A stretch of DNA of 64,000 bases from NCBI RefSeq assembly GCF_001907675.1, contig NZ_MPNT01000016.1, forward strand, positions 62,001-126,000. Reading direction: 5' to 3'. The notes below the pieces were generated by a model, which saw only the letters and a program-made list of their open reading frames with translations, was not told where the DNA came from and ran no database searches. Made by a program: the position numbers and the translations under genes. This DNA is from Mycobacterium paraffinicum (GTDB lineage Bacteria; Actinomycetota; Actinomycetes; Mycobacteriales; Mycobacteriaceae). This document shows, one piece after another, positions 1-9,083 of this stretch (position 1 is the first letter of the stretch; every line of letters starts with the position of its first letter).

Positions 1-231
1 CTTCGCCGCGGCGTCGACGTCGGCGGTCTTGATGCCGACGACGACCTGGCCCGGTATGGGGTGATCCACGGCGGTCGCCAGCGCCAGCGTGACCGGGCCC
101 CCGTCGAGGGCGGCGAAGTGCGCCCCGTCGCGGAACTTCAGCGCCATGCCCAGCGTCTCGCTGTAGAACCGGATCGACTCGTCGAGATCGTCAGTCGACA
201 GGATGATCATCTTGACTTCGTGCTCGCTCAC
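1..231 (-). CDS. VOC (glyoxalase-like) family protein, 3' end cut by window edge
   Basis: The reading frame starts at GTG (229-231) with VSEHEVKMIILSTDDLDESI and continues off the left edge. The N-terminal beta strand, the segment IRFYSETLGMALKFRDG and the following strand HFAALDGGPVTLALAT match the first half of a vicinal-oxygen-chelate module. Most such stand-alone mycobacterial proteins have unknown substrates. The C-terminal half, which would carry the remaining metal ligands, is outside the window, so no activity can be assigned. Confidence 0.75.
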   Translation of the reverse strand, partial: MSEHEVKMIILSTDDLDESIRFYSETLGMALKFRDGAHFAALDGGPVTLALATAVDHPIPGQVVVGIKTADVDAAAK

Positions 232-353
232 GGCGCCTCCTCTGGCTGGATGGCATCCAGACTAGGCCGGGGAGGGCTGCGGCGCCGATCGAACGACAGA
301 GACGCTGCGCCGCAAGGTCATTGCCGCGCGCGGAGGACGCCGGCGCGATGAGA

Positions 354-860
354 TCAGCTGCGCCCCGCCGGAACGACCTGGCCGTCAAGGTAGTCCATGG
401 GCGGTCCGTCCCCGTGTCCCGCGCCGTGGTCGGCCACCGCGGTGGCCATGGCGGTCCCATCCTGAATGGTTCCGACGATGATCACGTGGTCGTTGACCGT
501 GAAATGGGAAGCGGCAGCGGGCTGTTGGTTGCCGTGCCCGATGAGCGTGGTGTCGGGCGTGACGAGATAAGTCTGTGTGTAGCCGTTGGCGCTGCGGGCG
601 GTGACCGAGCCCGCTGACACGGCGACCACCGTGCCCTCTTGGCGAACCGGCTGCGACGCGGCTGGCGGCTCCTGACTCGCCTCGATCGTTCGCTTTTCAT
701 CGTGCGGCGCGTTGAGCACCAGGGCCGCGCACGCCGCCGCACACAGCATGGAGCCGGTCAGAACGTCGCATACGGCCGCTGCGCCCGCCCGCCGCCGCGG
801 CGTAGGACCCGCCGGAGTTCTTTGCTCTGGCGCCGCGGCCATCCGATGCTTGGCACTCAC
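354..860 (-). CDS. Putative membrane-anchored/secreted protein of unknown function
   Basis: 168 aa. It has an Arg-rich N-terminus and one hydrophobic helix (roughly residues 30-48, rich in Ala/Leu/Cys), then a Pro/Gln-rich linker and a small beta-rich domain of about 90 residues (GTVVAVSAGSVTARS, TYLVTPDTTLIGHG, HVIIVGTIQDG) that resembles the OB-like fold of DUF5666-type proteins. The C-terminus is His/Gly-rich (DHGAGHGDG) and might bind metal. I chose the GTG start at 858-860 because AAGGA lies 6 bp upstream; TTG at 866 would place the start on top of that site. A SigF-like promoter precedes it at 932-957. The function is not recognised. Confidence 0.6.
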   Translation of the reverse strand: MSAKHRMAAAPEQRTPAGPTPRRRAGAAAVCDVLTGSMLCAAACAALVLNAPHDEKRTIEASQEPPAASQPVRQEGTVVAVSAGSVTARSANGYTQTYLVTPDTTLIGHGNQQPAAASHFTVNDHVIIVGTIQDGTAMATAVADHGAGHGDGPPMDYLDGQVVPAGRS

Positions 861-931
861 GATCAATCCTTCCCTGCGGTTTCGCGCCGACGAAGGCCGG
901 CGCGTACCGAATCAGGTTGTTGCTCGTGGAT

Positions 932-957
932 TTACCCCTGGCGTTGCATCAATAAAC
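932..957 (-). promoter_or_regulatory. SigF-like promoter for the membrane-protein gene at 354-860
   Basis: Read on the minus strand: GTTT (954-957), a 16-bp spacer, then GGGTAA (932-937). The mycobacterial SigF consensus is GTTT, 15-17 bp, GGGTA. The predicted start site falls about 65 bp upstream of the GTG start. Confidence 0.5.
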
Positions 958-1002
958 CGGCCCGGGGTGGTAGCTATCGGGCGACCGGACTTGTGCGGGT
1001 CG

Positions 1003-1890
1003 TCAGCCCTTGACGAGGGTGAATTGCGCGACGTCGGTGTAGCCCTCGCGGAACAGTTCGGCGCAGCCGGTCAGATACTTCATATACCGGTCGTAGACCT
1101 CTTGGGACTGGATCGCGATGGCCTCGTCTCGCCGCGACTCGAGGGCGGCCGCCCAGGTGTCGAGGGTGCGGGCGTAATGCAGGCGCAGCGGCTGGTAGAG
1201 CTTCAGGCTGAAGCCGGCGCGGGTCGCGTGCTCTTCGACCGTCTTGGCCGCGGGCAGGTCCCCGCCCGGGAAGATCTCTTCCATGATGAATTTCATGAAT
1301 CGCAGTTTGGTCATGGTGATGGGCAGGCCCCGCTCGGCGAACTCATCGCGGCTGGGCTGGATGATGGTGTGCAGCATCATCACGCCGTCGGCGGGCAGCG
1401 CCTCGTGGGCCATCTTGAAGAAATCGGGGTAGCGGTCGCGCCCGAAGTGCTCGAAGGCGCCGATGGACACGATGCGATCCACCTTTTCGTCGAACTGCTC
1501 CCAGCCCCGCAGCAACACCCGCTTGGTTCGCGGGCTGGGGTGCTGGTCGAGGCGTTGTTGCACGTGCGCCTGCTGGTTGCGGCTCAGGGTCAGGCCGACG
1601 ACGTTGACGTCATACTGCTCGAGCGCCCGGACGATCGTGGTGCCCCAGCCGCAGCCGATGTCGAGCAGCGTTTGGCCCGGTTGCAACCCGAGCTTGCCGA
1701 GCGACAGGTCTACCTTGGCGAGCTGCGCCTCTTCGAGCGTCATGTCGTCGCGCTGGAAGTAGGCGCAGCTGTAGGTCCGCGTCGGGTCCAGGAAGAGCGC
1801 AAAAAACTCGTCGGACAGGTCGTAGTGCGCCTGAACGTCGTCGAAGTGCGGCTCTAGGCTTACGGGCTCGCGGTTTTCCGGCACAAACAA
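1003..1890 (-). CDS. Cyclopropane/mycolic-acid SAM-dependent methyltransferase (CmaA/MmaA/PcaA family)
   Basis: 295 aa, the usual length of the mycolate-modifying methyltransferases, which transfer a methyl(ene) group from SAM to meromycolic chains. Family landmarks: HFDDVQAHYDLSDEFFALFL near the N-terminus, YSCAYF (about 40-45), SAM motif I LLDIGCGWG (about 75-83), and GAFEHFG near residue 147 with the conserved Glu of the active site. The start is TTG at 1888-1890; a GTG two codons later is an alternative. The members (cmaA, mmaA, pcaA, umaA) are too alike to tell which paralogue this is without alignment, so no symbol is given. It is monocistronic, divergent from the hemerythrin gene. Confidence 0.9.
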   Translation of the reverse strand: MFVPENREPVSLEPHFDDVQAHYDLSDEFFALFLDPTRTYSCAYFQRDDMTLEEAQLAKVDLSLGKLGLQPGQTLLDIGCGWGTTIVRALEQYDVNVVGLTLSRNQQAHVQQRLDQHPSPRTKRVLLRGWEQFDEKVDRIVSIGAFEHFGRDRYPDFFKMAHEALPADGVMMLHTIIQPSRDEFAERGLPITMTKLRFMKFIMEEIFPGGDLPAAKTVEEHATRAGFSLKLYQPLRLHYARTLDTWAAALESRRDEAIAIQSQEVYDRYMKYLTGCAELFREGYTDVAQFTLVKG

Positions 1891-2064
1891 CCTCTGACAT
1901 CGGTGGATTTAGCGGCGCGCCATCGCGGTCGATCGGCATACCGGTGTTCCAGTGTATCCGCAGGGTCCACGGCGCCGAACCAGAGCGTTCCGCCCGGTTG
2001 ACTGGGTCCCCCGCCATGGGACACCATGGCGCAACCTAGCGGTGAGGGAGGTGGGGGCGTCGCG

Positions 2065-2649
2065 ATGGCTGACATCACCATGTTGATCCTCGCCGACCAC
2101 GAGTGGTTCCGCGAACAGTTCGCCAAGCTGGACTATCTGCAGGCGCAAGCGCCCGTCGACGAAACGGCCCTGGCACGCGTGTGGCGGCCCCTCGCCGACA
2201 AGCTGGACGTGCACGCCTACATCGAAGAGAAGATCTTCTACCCGCAACTGCTGAAGCGGGTCGGCGACGACGCCGAGGGTGAGACGCTCGACGCCATCGG
2301 TGACCACAACGACATTCGCGACGGGGTGCGCGACGCCAACGCAGCAGGGATAGGCACCGACGAGTGGTGGGCCGCGGTCGGCCGCACCCGCGAGGCCAAC
2401 GACGACCACATGGGCGAAGAGGAACGAGAGGGGCTGTCGGACTTTCGCCGCACCGCTCCCATCGGCCTCCGGGAGGCCCTCGGCCGGCAATACAGCGATT
2501 TCATGGCCGAGCACCCCACCACCAAGGGTTTGCCGATCATCGACCGGGACCCGCAACAGTACGTCGACGAAATTGAGGCCGGCTCGTCGATCGAGCAGTC
2601 GCAGCCACGGGATTACTCGCTTCGCATCGGTAGCCTGAAGGGTCAATGA
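2065..2649 (+). CDS. Hemerythrin HHE domain-containing protein
   Basis: 194 aa from ATG 2065, which follows the purine-rich GGGAGGTGGGGG. The His/Glu ligand pattern of a di-iron hemerythrin domain is visible: DHEWFREQF (helix 1), HAYIEEKIFYPQLL (helix 2), GDHNDIRDGV (helix 3) and NDDHMGEEEREGL (helix 4). After residue about 130 there is a C-terminal extension without a recognisable domain. Such proteins bind O2 or NO or act in redox stress in mycobacteria; the exact role here is not known. Confidence 0.88.
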   Translation: MADITMLILADHEWFREQFAKLDYLQAQAPVDETALARVWRPLADKLDVHAYIEEKIFYPQLLKRVGDDAEGETLDAIGDHNDIRDGVRDANAAGIGTDEWWAAVGRTREANDDHMGEEEREGLSDFRRTAPIGLREALGRQYSDFMAEHPTTKGLPIIDRDPQQYVDEIEAGSSIEQSQPRDYSLRIGSLKGQ

Positions 2650-2724
2650 GTTCTTCTTGACCTCACCGGGTCGCTACGATCGGCCACCGGCCGATGCTGA
2701 CGACGAGCCGGATGGGAGTGCAAC

Positions 2725-4155
2725 TTGTTCGGCCCACGGGACTTCTGGGTACGCAATCCGTCGATGAATGCTCGACGCCGCCGTGGGAAATGGGCACGCA
2801 ACGAGATCAGGGTCGCCGATCCGGCCATGCGCCAGGCCATCATGGGGACCGCCATCGGCAACTTCATGGAGTGGTACGACTTCGGCGTCTACGGCTATAT
2901 CGCCACCACCCTCGCCCAGGTGTTCTACCCCGGCAAGAGTGTCAGCGGCGTCCACCTGATCGCGACCTTCGGTACGCTCGCCGCCGCGTTCGTGGTGCGC
3001 CCGCTCGGTGGCTTCATCTTCGGCCCCCTCGGGGACCGCATCGGACGGCATCGGGTTCTCGTGGTCACCATTCTCATGATGACGATCAGCACCACCGTGA
3101 CCGGTCTGCTGCCCGGCTACAGCGCCATCGGCATCTGGGCGCCGATCCTGCTCGTCGTCGCGCGAATATTTCAGGGGCTGTCGACCGGCGGCGAGTACGT
3201 CGGTGCGATGACCTACCTGGTCGAACAGGCCCCGGACCACAAACGCGGCAAGACGGTCGGGTTCCTGCCGATGGGAAATCTGGTCGGGTTCGTGCTGGCC
3301 GGGATGCTGGTCACGGCCTTACAGACCTGGCTGCCGGACGAGGACATGCTGACCTACGGCTGGCGGATCCCACTGCTGCTGGGCGCGCCCTTCGGGCTGT
3401 TCGCGCTCTTCCTGCGGCTTCGACTCAAGGAGTCGTCCGCCTACCAGAGCGCAACGGAGGGCCCGCACCCGTCGGGCGGCCGCCGGCGGCAATTCCGGCG
3501 CACGGTCGTGGACCAATGGCGGGGGCTGCTGATCTGCGCGGCCCTGGTGCTCACATCCCAGGTCGCCGACTTCATGCTCACCGGTTACCTGCCGACCTAC
3601 TTGAAGCTCTTCGTGCGTGCCGGCCACACCGCCGGGCTGGTGATGATCGTGGTGACGTTGGCGATCCTGATGGTCACGGTGGTGCTGGTGGCCAGCCTGT
3701 CCGACCGCATCGGCGTCAAGCCCATCATGTGGACGGGTTGCGCGCTGTTGGTCGTCGGTTCGATCCCCGCGTTCCTGCTCATCCGTTTCGGCGGGATCTA
3801 CCCGGTGATCTTCGTGGGTGTGTTGCTGATCGGGTTGATGGAGCTGTGCTTCGACAGCACCGCGCCCGCCATGTTGCCGGCCCTGTTCCCCACCGACGTG
3901 CGATACGGGGCGCTGGCCATCTCCTACAACATCTCGATATCCGCAGTGGGCGGCACCACGCCGCTGATCGCCCAAGCGCTGGTGTCGGGCACCGGCAACG
4001 TCATGGCGCCCGCCTACATGCTGATCGTCGGCGGCCTGGTGGGCGCGGTCACGCTGCTGTTCACGCCCGAAGTCGCCGGGAAGCCGCTGCCGGGGTCGGG
4101 GCCCGCGGTGGAAACCGAGCAGGAAGCGCGTGAGCTGGCCGAGGACGTCCGGTAG
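2725..4155 (+). CDS. MFS transporter, metabolite:H+ symporter (MHS/ProP-like) subfamily
   Basis: About 476 aa with 12 predicted membrane segments. The MHS hallmarks are present: GTAIGNFMEWYDFGVYGY in TM1, RPLGGFIFGPLGDRIGRHRVL between TM2 and TM3, and RIFQGLSTGGEYVGAMTYLVEQAP in TM4-5. Relatives carry proline, betaine, citrate, alpha-ketoglutarate or shikimate with protons; the substrate cannot be read from sequence. The start is uncertain: TTG 2725 has GGGAG 7 bp upstream, while ATG 2764 has no visible ribosome site. The short C-terminal tail is acidic and cytoplasmic. Confidence 0.9.
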   Translation: MFGPRDFWVRNPSMNARRRRGKWARNEIRVADPAMRQAIMGTAIGNFMEWYDFGVYGYIATTLAQVFYPGKSVSGVHLIATFGTLAAAFVVRPLGGFIFGPLGDRIGRHRVLVVTILMMTISTTVTGLLPGYSAIGIWAPILLVVARIFQGLSTGGEYVGAMTYLVEQAPDHKRGKTVGFLPMGNLVGFVLAGMLVTALQTWLPDEDMLTYGWRIPLLLGAPFGLFALFLRLRLKESSAYQSATEGPHPSGGRRRQFRRTVVDQWRGLLICAALVLTSQVADFMLTGYLPTYLKLFVRAGHTAGLVMIVVTLAILMVTVVLVASLSDRIGVKPIMWTGCALLVVGSIPAFLLIRFGGIYPVIFVGVLLIGLMELCFDSTAPAMLPALFPTDVRYGALAISYNISISAVGGTTPLIAQALVSGTGNVMAPAYMLIVGGLVGAVTLLFTPEVAGKPLPGSGPAVETEQEARELAEDVR

Positions 4156-4257
4156 CCACCGCTGGCGAATCACCTTGCGGGCGAACCGGTTCAGGTCGCC
4201 GCCTGCACGGAGTGGCCGGCAACGTTTAAATTGCGTTTCGCTGCCTATCTTTAAGGG

Positions 4258-4893
4258 ATGAGGAGCGCTTTTCACCACCAGCTGGAAACGCTCACCCAAG
4301 AACTCGGGGCGATGTGCGCGATGGCCGGCGAAGCCATCGGGCTGGCCACCGAGGCGCTGCTGAAAGCAGACCTGGTGCTGGCGGAACGCGTCATCGCCGG
4401 CCAGGCGGACATCGTCGCCGTCAACACCGGCGCCGAGGAGACCGCATTCGCGTTGCTGGCGTTACAGGCTCCGGTGGCCACCGATCTGCGTGCGGTGGTC
4501 AGTGCCATCGGGATCGCCGCGGACGCACAACGGATGGGCGGGCTGGCGGTACACGTAGCCGACATCGCCCGGATGCGCCATCCCCACACCGCCGTGCCCG
4601 ACGATGTGCGCCGCCACATCGCCGAAATGGGCGGGGTCGCCGAGCAGTTGGCCGGCGGCGCCCGGGAAGTGTTGTTGGCGCAGGATCCCCGTGGGGCGGC
4701 GCAGATTCGCCGTGACGATGATGCGATGGACGAACTGCACCATCAATTGCTGACGGCTCTGATGGACCCGGGCTGGAGGCACGGCGTCGCCGCCGCCGTC
4801 GATGTCACGCTGCTGGGTCGCTTCTACGAGCGCTTCGCCGACCACGCCGTGCAGATCGCGCGGCGGGTCATCTTCCAGGCAACCGGGCGCTAA
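4258..4893 (+). CDS. PhoU/PhoY-like phosphate signalling protein
   Basis: 211 aa with two PhoU three-helix repeats. N-terminal repeat: [22 protein letters not shown] ... [37 protein letters not shown]-terminal repeat: [18 protein letters not shown] ... [20 protein letters not shown]. The (E/D)RFADHA-type motif is the usual metal-cluster signature. PhoU proteins link the Pst transporter to the SenX3-RegX3 (PhoR-PhoB) kinase and repress the phosphate-starvation response; mycobacteria have two paralogues, PhoY1 and PhoY2. TATCTT at 4246-4251 ends 6 bp before the ATG, so the mRNA may be leaderless. Confidence 0.9.
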   Translation: MRSAFHHQLETLTQELGAMCAMAGEAIGLATEALLKADLVLAERVIAGQADIVAVNTGAEETAFALLALQAPVATDLRAVVSAIGIAADAQRMGGLAVHVADIARMRHPHTAVPDDVRRHIAEMGGVAEQLAGGAREVLLAQDPRGAAQIRRDDDAMDELHHQLLTALMDPGWRHGVAAAVDVTLLGRFYERFADHAVQIARRVIFQATGR

Positions 4894-4930
4894 CCGAAAA
4901 AGCATGCTGGCGAAGGTGTTTCGGGCCCCT

Positions 4931-4955
4931 GTGTGAGAACCCACCGCCTGGGTAT
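4931..4955 (+). promoter_or_regulatory. Possible SigF-like promoter upstream of malQ
   Basis: GTGT (4931-4934), 15 bp, GGGTAT (4950-4955). The -10 matches the SigF consensus well, but the -35 has one mismatch to GTTT. It lies about 70 bp before the ATG of malQ. Confidence 0.3.
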
Positions 4956-5023
4956 ATAGAGCCTGTGCTTCTACATCTCCGCCGTCCCCTCGCCGCCGCC
5001 GGCGCCGCACCCGGGCCGGCGGC

Positions 5024-7012
5024 TTGATGGCGAAGCCCAAGCCTGTTCCCGATGACCTGCGCCGAGTGGCCGCGGCACACGGGGTGGCCACCTGCTACCG
5101 AAACGAGCGGCGGGAGCCCGTGGAGGTCGACGCCGACGTGGTGATCCGGGTGCTCGGCCTGCTCGACGTCGACGCCTCGAGCGAGACCGCCCGGCGGCAG
5201 GAGTTGGCCCGGCTCGCCGAGCGCGAGCGCGCCGGCGCGCTGCCGCCCACGATCGCGGTGCGGCTGGATGGCCGCCCCCGGTCCCTGCCGGGCGCTGCCC
5301 TCCTGGTGGCCGAGGACGGTAGCCAGACCGTAGTGCGCGACGAGTTGCCCGGCGAGCTGAGCGCGGGCTGGTACCGACTCCACCTGCGCGACGGGCAGCA
5401 GGCCACCGTGGTGGCCGCGCCGCCTCGAGTGCCGCCAACGCCGGCCACCTGGGGCTGGATGTTGCAGCTCTACGCGTTGCGATCCGGTCGGTCCTGGGGC
5501 ATCGGCGACTTGGGCGACCTGGGCGAGTTCCTGACGTGGACCGCCGCCGAACACGGGGCCGGCGCGGTGCTGCTCAACCCGCTGCACGCGCCCGGGCCGA
5601 CGCACCCGGTGCAGCCGTCGCCCTACACCCCGTCCAGCCGACGATTCGCCAACCCACTGGCGCTGCGCATCGAGGATCTCGACGCCTATCGCCGGGTCGA
5701 CACCGACGCCCGCGGGGAGGTCGACGCGCTGCGGGTCTCGCCGACCACCGAGCGGATCGACTACGACCTGGTATGGGCGGCCAAGCGTTCGGCGCTCGAG
5801 CTGCTGTGGCGGGCCGAAGGCCGACCCAGCCCGCTGGACCCCGCGGCGGCCGGCACCGGTCTGCGCGACTGGGCCACGTACTGCGCGCTGGCCGAGCGGC
5901 ACGGCGGCCGGTGGACCCGGTGGCCCGCACCGCTGCATGACGTCGCCGGACCGGCGGTGGCGGCGGCCCGCCAGGAGCTGGCGTCCCGGGTGGCCTTCCA
6001 TGCCTGGGTGCAGCAACGCTGCAACGAGCAGCTGACCGCGGTGCGCGACGCCGCCCGCAACGCCGGCATGGCCCTCGGCGTCTTGCACGACCTCCCGGTC
6101 GGGGTGGACGCGAACGGCGCCGACGCGTGGGCGTTGGCCGACGTGCTCGCCACCGGGGTGAGCATCGGGGCGCCGCCGGACAACTTCACCCCGCGCGGGC
6201 AGGATTGGGGGCTGCCACCGTGGCGGCCGGACCGCCTCGCCGCCACCGGCTATGACGCCTTGCGGGACATGCTGCGCGCGGTGCTCGCCCACGCCGACGG
6301 GCTGCGGATCGACCATGTCGCGGGGTTGTGGCGGCTGTGGTGGATTCCGCCGGGCGACGGCCCGGACCGCGGCACCTACGTGCATTACGACGCCGACGTG
6401 ATGCTCGCGGTCCTGGCGCTGGAGGCCCATCGGGCGGGGGCCGCCGTCGTCGGCGAGGATCTGGGCACCGTCGAACCGGAGGTGACGCAGGCACTGGCCG
6501 ACAACGGGATGCTGGGCTGTGCGGTGTCGTGGTTCACCCGCGACGAGTCGGCGCCGGGCGAGCCGCTGCTGCCGCCGGCGAAATGGCCGTCGCGGGCCGC
6601 AGCCAGCTTGTCCACCCACGACCTGCCCACCGCGGCGGGCTTCCTGCGCGGCGAACACGTGCGGGCCCGCGCGGACCTCGGGCTACTTGACGACGCGGCG
6701 GGCGAGCAGTCGGTGGCCGACAAGGAACGAGCCGAGTGGGTGGAGCTGCTGCGGTCCGAGGGGCTGCTTTCGGGCCCCGACCCGGACGAGCCGGCGATCA
6801 TCATCGCGATGCACCGATTACTCGCGGCGACCCCGAGCCGCCTGAAGCTGATCTCGCCCTACGACGTGCTTGCCGAACCCCGGCAGCCAAACCTGCCGGG
6901 CACCGTCGACGAGTACCCGAACTGGCGGTTGCCGCTGCCGGAGACGCTGGAGGAGCTGCGGGCCGACCCCAGGGTCGCGGCCGTCACCGCCGCCTTCCGC
7001 GCCGCGACGTAA
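5024..7012 (+). CDS. malQ: 4-alpha-glucanotransferase (amylomaltase)
   Basis: 662 aa, GH77 family. It transfers alpha-1,4-glucan segments between maltodextrins in cytoplasmic glycogen/maltodextrin turnover. Actinobacterial MalQ proteins carry an N-terminal extension like residues 1-145 here. GH77 landmarks follow: WGWMLQLYALRSGRSWGIGDLGDL, LLNPLHAPGPTHPVQPSPYTPSSRRFANPL, GVLHDLPVGVDANGADAW, ADGLRIDHVAGLWRLWWIP (the nucleophile Asp of the RIDH motif), VVGEDLGTVEPEV (acid/base Glu) and STHDLPTAAGF (transition-state Asp). Two adjacent ATGs (5024, 5027) are possible starts. Confidence 0.95.
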   Translation: MMAKPKPVPDDLRRVAAAHGVATCYRNERREPVEVDADVVIRVLGLLDVDASSETARRQELARLAERERAGALPPTIAVRLDGRPRSLPGAALLVAEDGSQTVVRDELPGELSAGWYRLHLRDGQQATVVAAPPRVPPTPATWGWMLQLYALRSGRSWGIGDLGDLGEFLTWTAAEHGAGAVLLNPLHAPGPTHPVQPSPYTPSSRRFANPLALRIEDLDAYRRVDTDARGEVDALRVSPTTERIDYDLVWAAKRSALELLWRAEGRPSPLDPAAAGTGLRDWATYCALAERHGGRWTRWPAPLHDVAGPAVAAARQELASRVAFHAWVQQRCNEQLTAVRDAARNAGMALGVLHDLPVGVDANGADAWALADVLATGVSIGAPPDNFTPRGQDWGLPPWRPDRLAATGYDALRDMLRAVLAHADGLRIDHVAGLWRLWWIPPGDGPDRGTYVHYDADVMLAVLALEAHRAGAAVVGEDLGTVEPEVTQALADNGMLGCAVSWFTRDESAPGEPLLPPAKWPSRAAASLSTHDLPTAAGFLRGEHVRARADLGLLDDAAGEQSVADKERAEWVELLRSEGLLSGPDPDEPAIIIAMHRLLAATPSRLKLISPYDVLAEPRQPNLPGTVDEYPNWRLPLPETLEELRADPRVAAVTAAFRAAT

Positions 7013-7163
7013 CCGGGCCAGGCGGCGGCGTCTCTCACTCCTTGAGCGCCTTAGTGCTTCCACCGATTCGCAGCTCGAAGACGATTAGCGACCGCTTGCT
7101 GCGGCTACTAAGAGATGGGCGTGTGCCGCGCGGAGGGCGCAACGAAAGGAACGGGGTACGAGC

Positions 7164-8522
7164 ATGGAACCGATCTCTCCCACGGATGCGCTGTTCCTCA
7201 TTGGCGAGTCACGCGAGCACCCGATGCATGTGGGGTCGCTGCAACTCTTCGAGCCGCCCAAGGACGCCGGGCCCCACTTCGTCCGTGAGTCCTATCAGGC
7301 CATGCTCGAGTGCACGGACGTGCAGCCGACGTTCTGCAAGCACCCGGCCTTCTTCGGCGGCCTGACCAACCTCGCGTGGTCGTTCGACAAGGACGTCGAG
7401 CTCGACTACCACCTGCGCCGCTCGGCCCTGCCAGAGCCGGGTCGGGTCCGTGACCTGCTCGAGCTCGTCTCCCGGCTGCATGGCAGCCTGCTCGACCGGC
7501 ACCGCCCGATGTGGGAGGCCCACCTCGTCGAGGGACTGCAGGACGGGCGCTACGCCGTCTACACGAAGTACCACCACTCGCTCATGGACGGCGTGTCCGC
7601 GATGCGGCTGGTGCAGCGCGCCTTCACCCAGGACCCCGACGACGACGAGGTGCGCGTGCCGTGGAGTCTCGGGCCGCGCAAGCGCCGCGATGGGCACAAA
7701 CGGCAATCGCTGCTGGAGCGGGCGGGCCGCACCGCGGGGTCGGCACTCGCATTGGCGCCGTCCTCGCTAAAGCTGGCCCGGGCCGCCCTGCTCGAACAAC
7801 AACTGACGCTGCCGTTCCAGGCCCCGCGCAGCATGTTCAACGTGCGGATCGGCGGCGCCCGGCGGGTGGCCGCGCAATCCTGGTCGCTGGACCGCATTAA
7901 AGCGGTCAAATCGGCGACCGGACTGACCGTTAATGACGTCGTGCTCGCCATGTGCTCCGGCGCCCTGCGTGCCTACCTGCAGGAGCAGAGCGCGCTGCCG
8001 GATTCCCCGCTGACTGCGATGGTGCCGGTCAACCTTCGCAAGGCCGACGACGACCGAGGAGGGAACCTGGTCGGTACGTTCTTGTGCAACCTGGCGACGG
8101 ACCTCGACGACCCGGCGAGGCGGCTCGAGATCGTCAGCACGTCGATCCGCGACACCAAGGAGATCTTTCAGCAGCTGCCCTCCGTCCAGCAGCTCGCCCT
8201 GTCGGCCTTCAACATCGGCGGCCTGTTCCTCGGGCTGATCCCCGGCTACCTGTCGGCGGCGTCACCGCCGTTCAACATCGTCATCTCCAACGTCTCGACC
8301 GGGCCCTCCGAGCCGCTGTACTGGCGTGGCGCCCGGCTGGACGGCAACTACCCGCTGTCCATCCCGCTCGACGGCCAGGCGGTCAACATCACGGTGACCA
8401 ACAACGCCGACAACCTCGACTTCGGTCTCGTCGGCTGCCGCCGCAGCGTCCCGCACCTACAACGGCTGCTTGGCCACCTGGAGACATCGCTGAAGGACCT
8501 GGAACGCGCCGTCGGCGTGTGA
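7164..8522 (+). CDS. Wax ester synthase/diacylglycerol acyltransferase (WS/DGAT)
   Basis: 452 aa, typical length. The catalytic HHxxxDG motif is seen as YHHSLMDGVSA (about residues 135-145), and NDVVLAMCSGALRAYL plus the PLSIPLDGQAVNITVTNNADNLDFGLVGCR C-terminal block complete the family pattern. These enzymes join acyl-CoA to diacylglycerol or fatty alcohols to make storage triacylglycerol or wax esters at the membrane/lipid droplet. Mycobacteria carry many paralogues (tgs genes), so no symbol is assigned. AAAGGAACGGGG precedes the ATG. It ends 7 bp from the convergent RsbW-like gene. Confidence 0.93.
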   Translation: MEPISPTDALFLIGESREHPMHVGSLQLFEPPKDAGPHFVRESYQAMLECTDVQPTFCKHPAFFGGLTNLAWSFDKDVELDYHLRRSALPEPGRVRDLLELVSRLHGSLLDRHRPMWEAHLVEGLQDGRYAVYTKYHHSLMDGVSAMRLVQRAFTQDPDDDEVRVPWSLGPRKRRDGHKRQSLLERAGRTAGSALALAPSSLKLARAALLEQQLTLPFQAPRSMFNVRIGGARRVAAQSWSLDRIKAVKSATGLTVNDVVLAMCSGALRAYLQEQSALPDSPLTAMVPVNLRKADDDRGGNLVGTFLCNLATDLDDPARRLEIVSTSIRDTKEIFQQLPSVQQLALSAFNIGGLFLGLIPGYLSAASPPFNIVISNVSTGPSEPLYWRGARLDGNYPLSIPLDGQAVNITVTNNADNLDFGLVGCRRSVPHLQRLLGHLETSLKDLERAVGV

Positions 8523-8529
8523 GCCGCGG

Positions 8530-8967
8530 TTACGGTCTGGTGGTGTAGTCCAGGCACACGGTCGTGCCGTGGGGCTGGGCGTTGATGGTGCAGTGATCCG
8601 CGAGCGCGTGCATCAGCGCGATGCCGCGGGACCGCCGCGGGTCCCCAAGGCGTTGCGGCGAGGGATGGAGCCAGGATCCGCGGTCGCTGACGCAGACACT
8701 GATCGATTGGGCGGCGGGGTCGTGGCTTGCCTGCAGTTTCATCGTGCCGGTCGTGCGGTGGTCGCGGTATGCGTGCTCGACACAATTGGCCAGCGCCTCG
8801 TTGACCCCCAGAATGATGTCGTCGAGAATCTCCGACGGGGCCTCCGTCACCTCCTGGAGCCACCGCCGCAGCGCGCGGCGCAATTCCGCCGCGGTAACCG
8901 CGTCGGCGGCACCGGCGCAGGTCAATCGCGCGGGCGTGACAACGATTGGTGGCAGCAGTGAAGTCAT
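8530..8967 (-). CDS. Anti-sigma factor (RsbW-like) serine kinase / HATPase
   Basis: 145 aa single GHKL-type ATPase domain (HATPase_c_2): N box region DDIILGVNEALANCVEHAYRD, G1-like SVCVSDRGSW, and DPRRSRGIALMHALADH as the ATP lid/G2 segment. Stand-alone proteins of this kind bind a SigF-type sigma factor or phosphorylate an STAS anti-anti-sigma factor. No sigma or STAS gene is adjacent, so its partner is elsewhere. The SigF-like promoter at 8977-9003 suggests feedback control. The ATG lies only a few bases after the predicted transcription start. Confidence 0.85.
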   Translation of the reverse strand: MTSLLPPIVVTPARLTCAGAADAVTAAELRRALRRWLQEVTEAPSEILDDIILGVNEALANCVEHAYRDHRTTGTMKLQASHDPAAQSISVCVSDRGSWLHPSPQRLGDPRRSRGIALMHALADHCTINAQPHGTTVCLDYTTRP

Positions 8968-8976
8968 GCAGACGGC

Positions 8977-9003
8977 ATACCCAGTTGCGGCCCACCCGTT
9001 AAC
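8977..9003 (-). promoter_or_regulatory. SigF-like promoter for the RsbW-like gene
   Basis: On the minus strand: GTTA (9000-9003), a 17-bp spacer, then GGGTAT (8977-8982), close to the SigF consensus (GTTT, 15-17 bp, GGGTA). The -10 ends 9 bp before the ATG, so the leader is very short or absent. Confidence 0.5.
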
Positions 9004-9083
9004 CCGACGCCCGTCTCGCTTTGGCCACAGGCGGGTACAGGTTCGGAATCGAGTTGCCGTACAACAAGATACAGAGGGATCCT

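Noticed and set aside
712..1857. Plus-strand open frame of 381 codons opposite the mycolate methyltransferase
   Set aside because: Antisense shadow; the minus-strand protein carries all SAM methyltransferase motifs.
4868..6658. Very long minus-strand open frame opposite malQ
   Set aside because: It is the antisense shadow of a high-GC gene: composition is Gly/Arg/His-rich, with no family match; malQ on the other strand is complete with all motifs.
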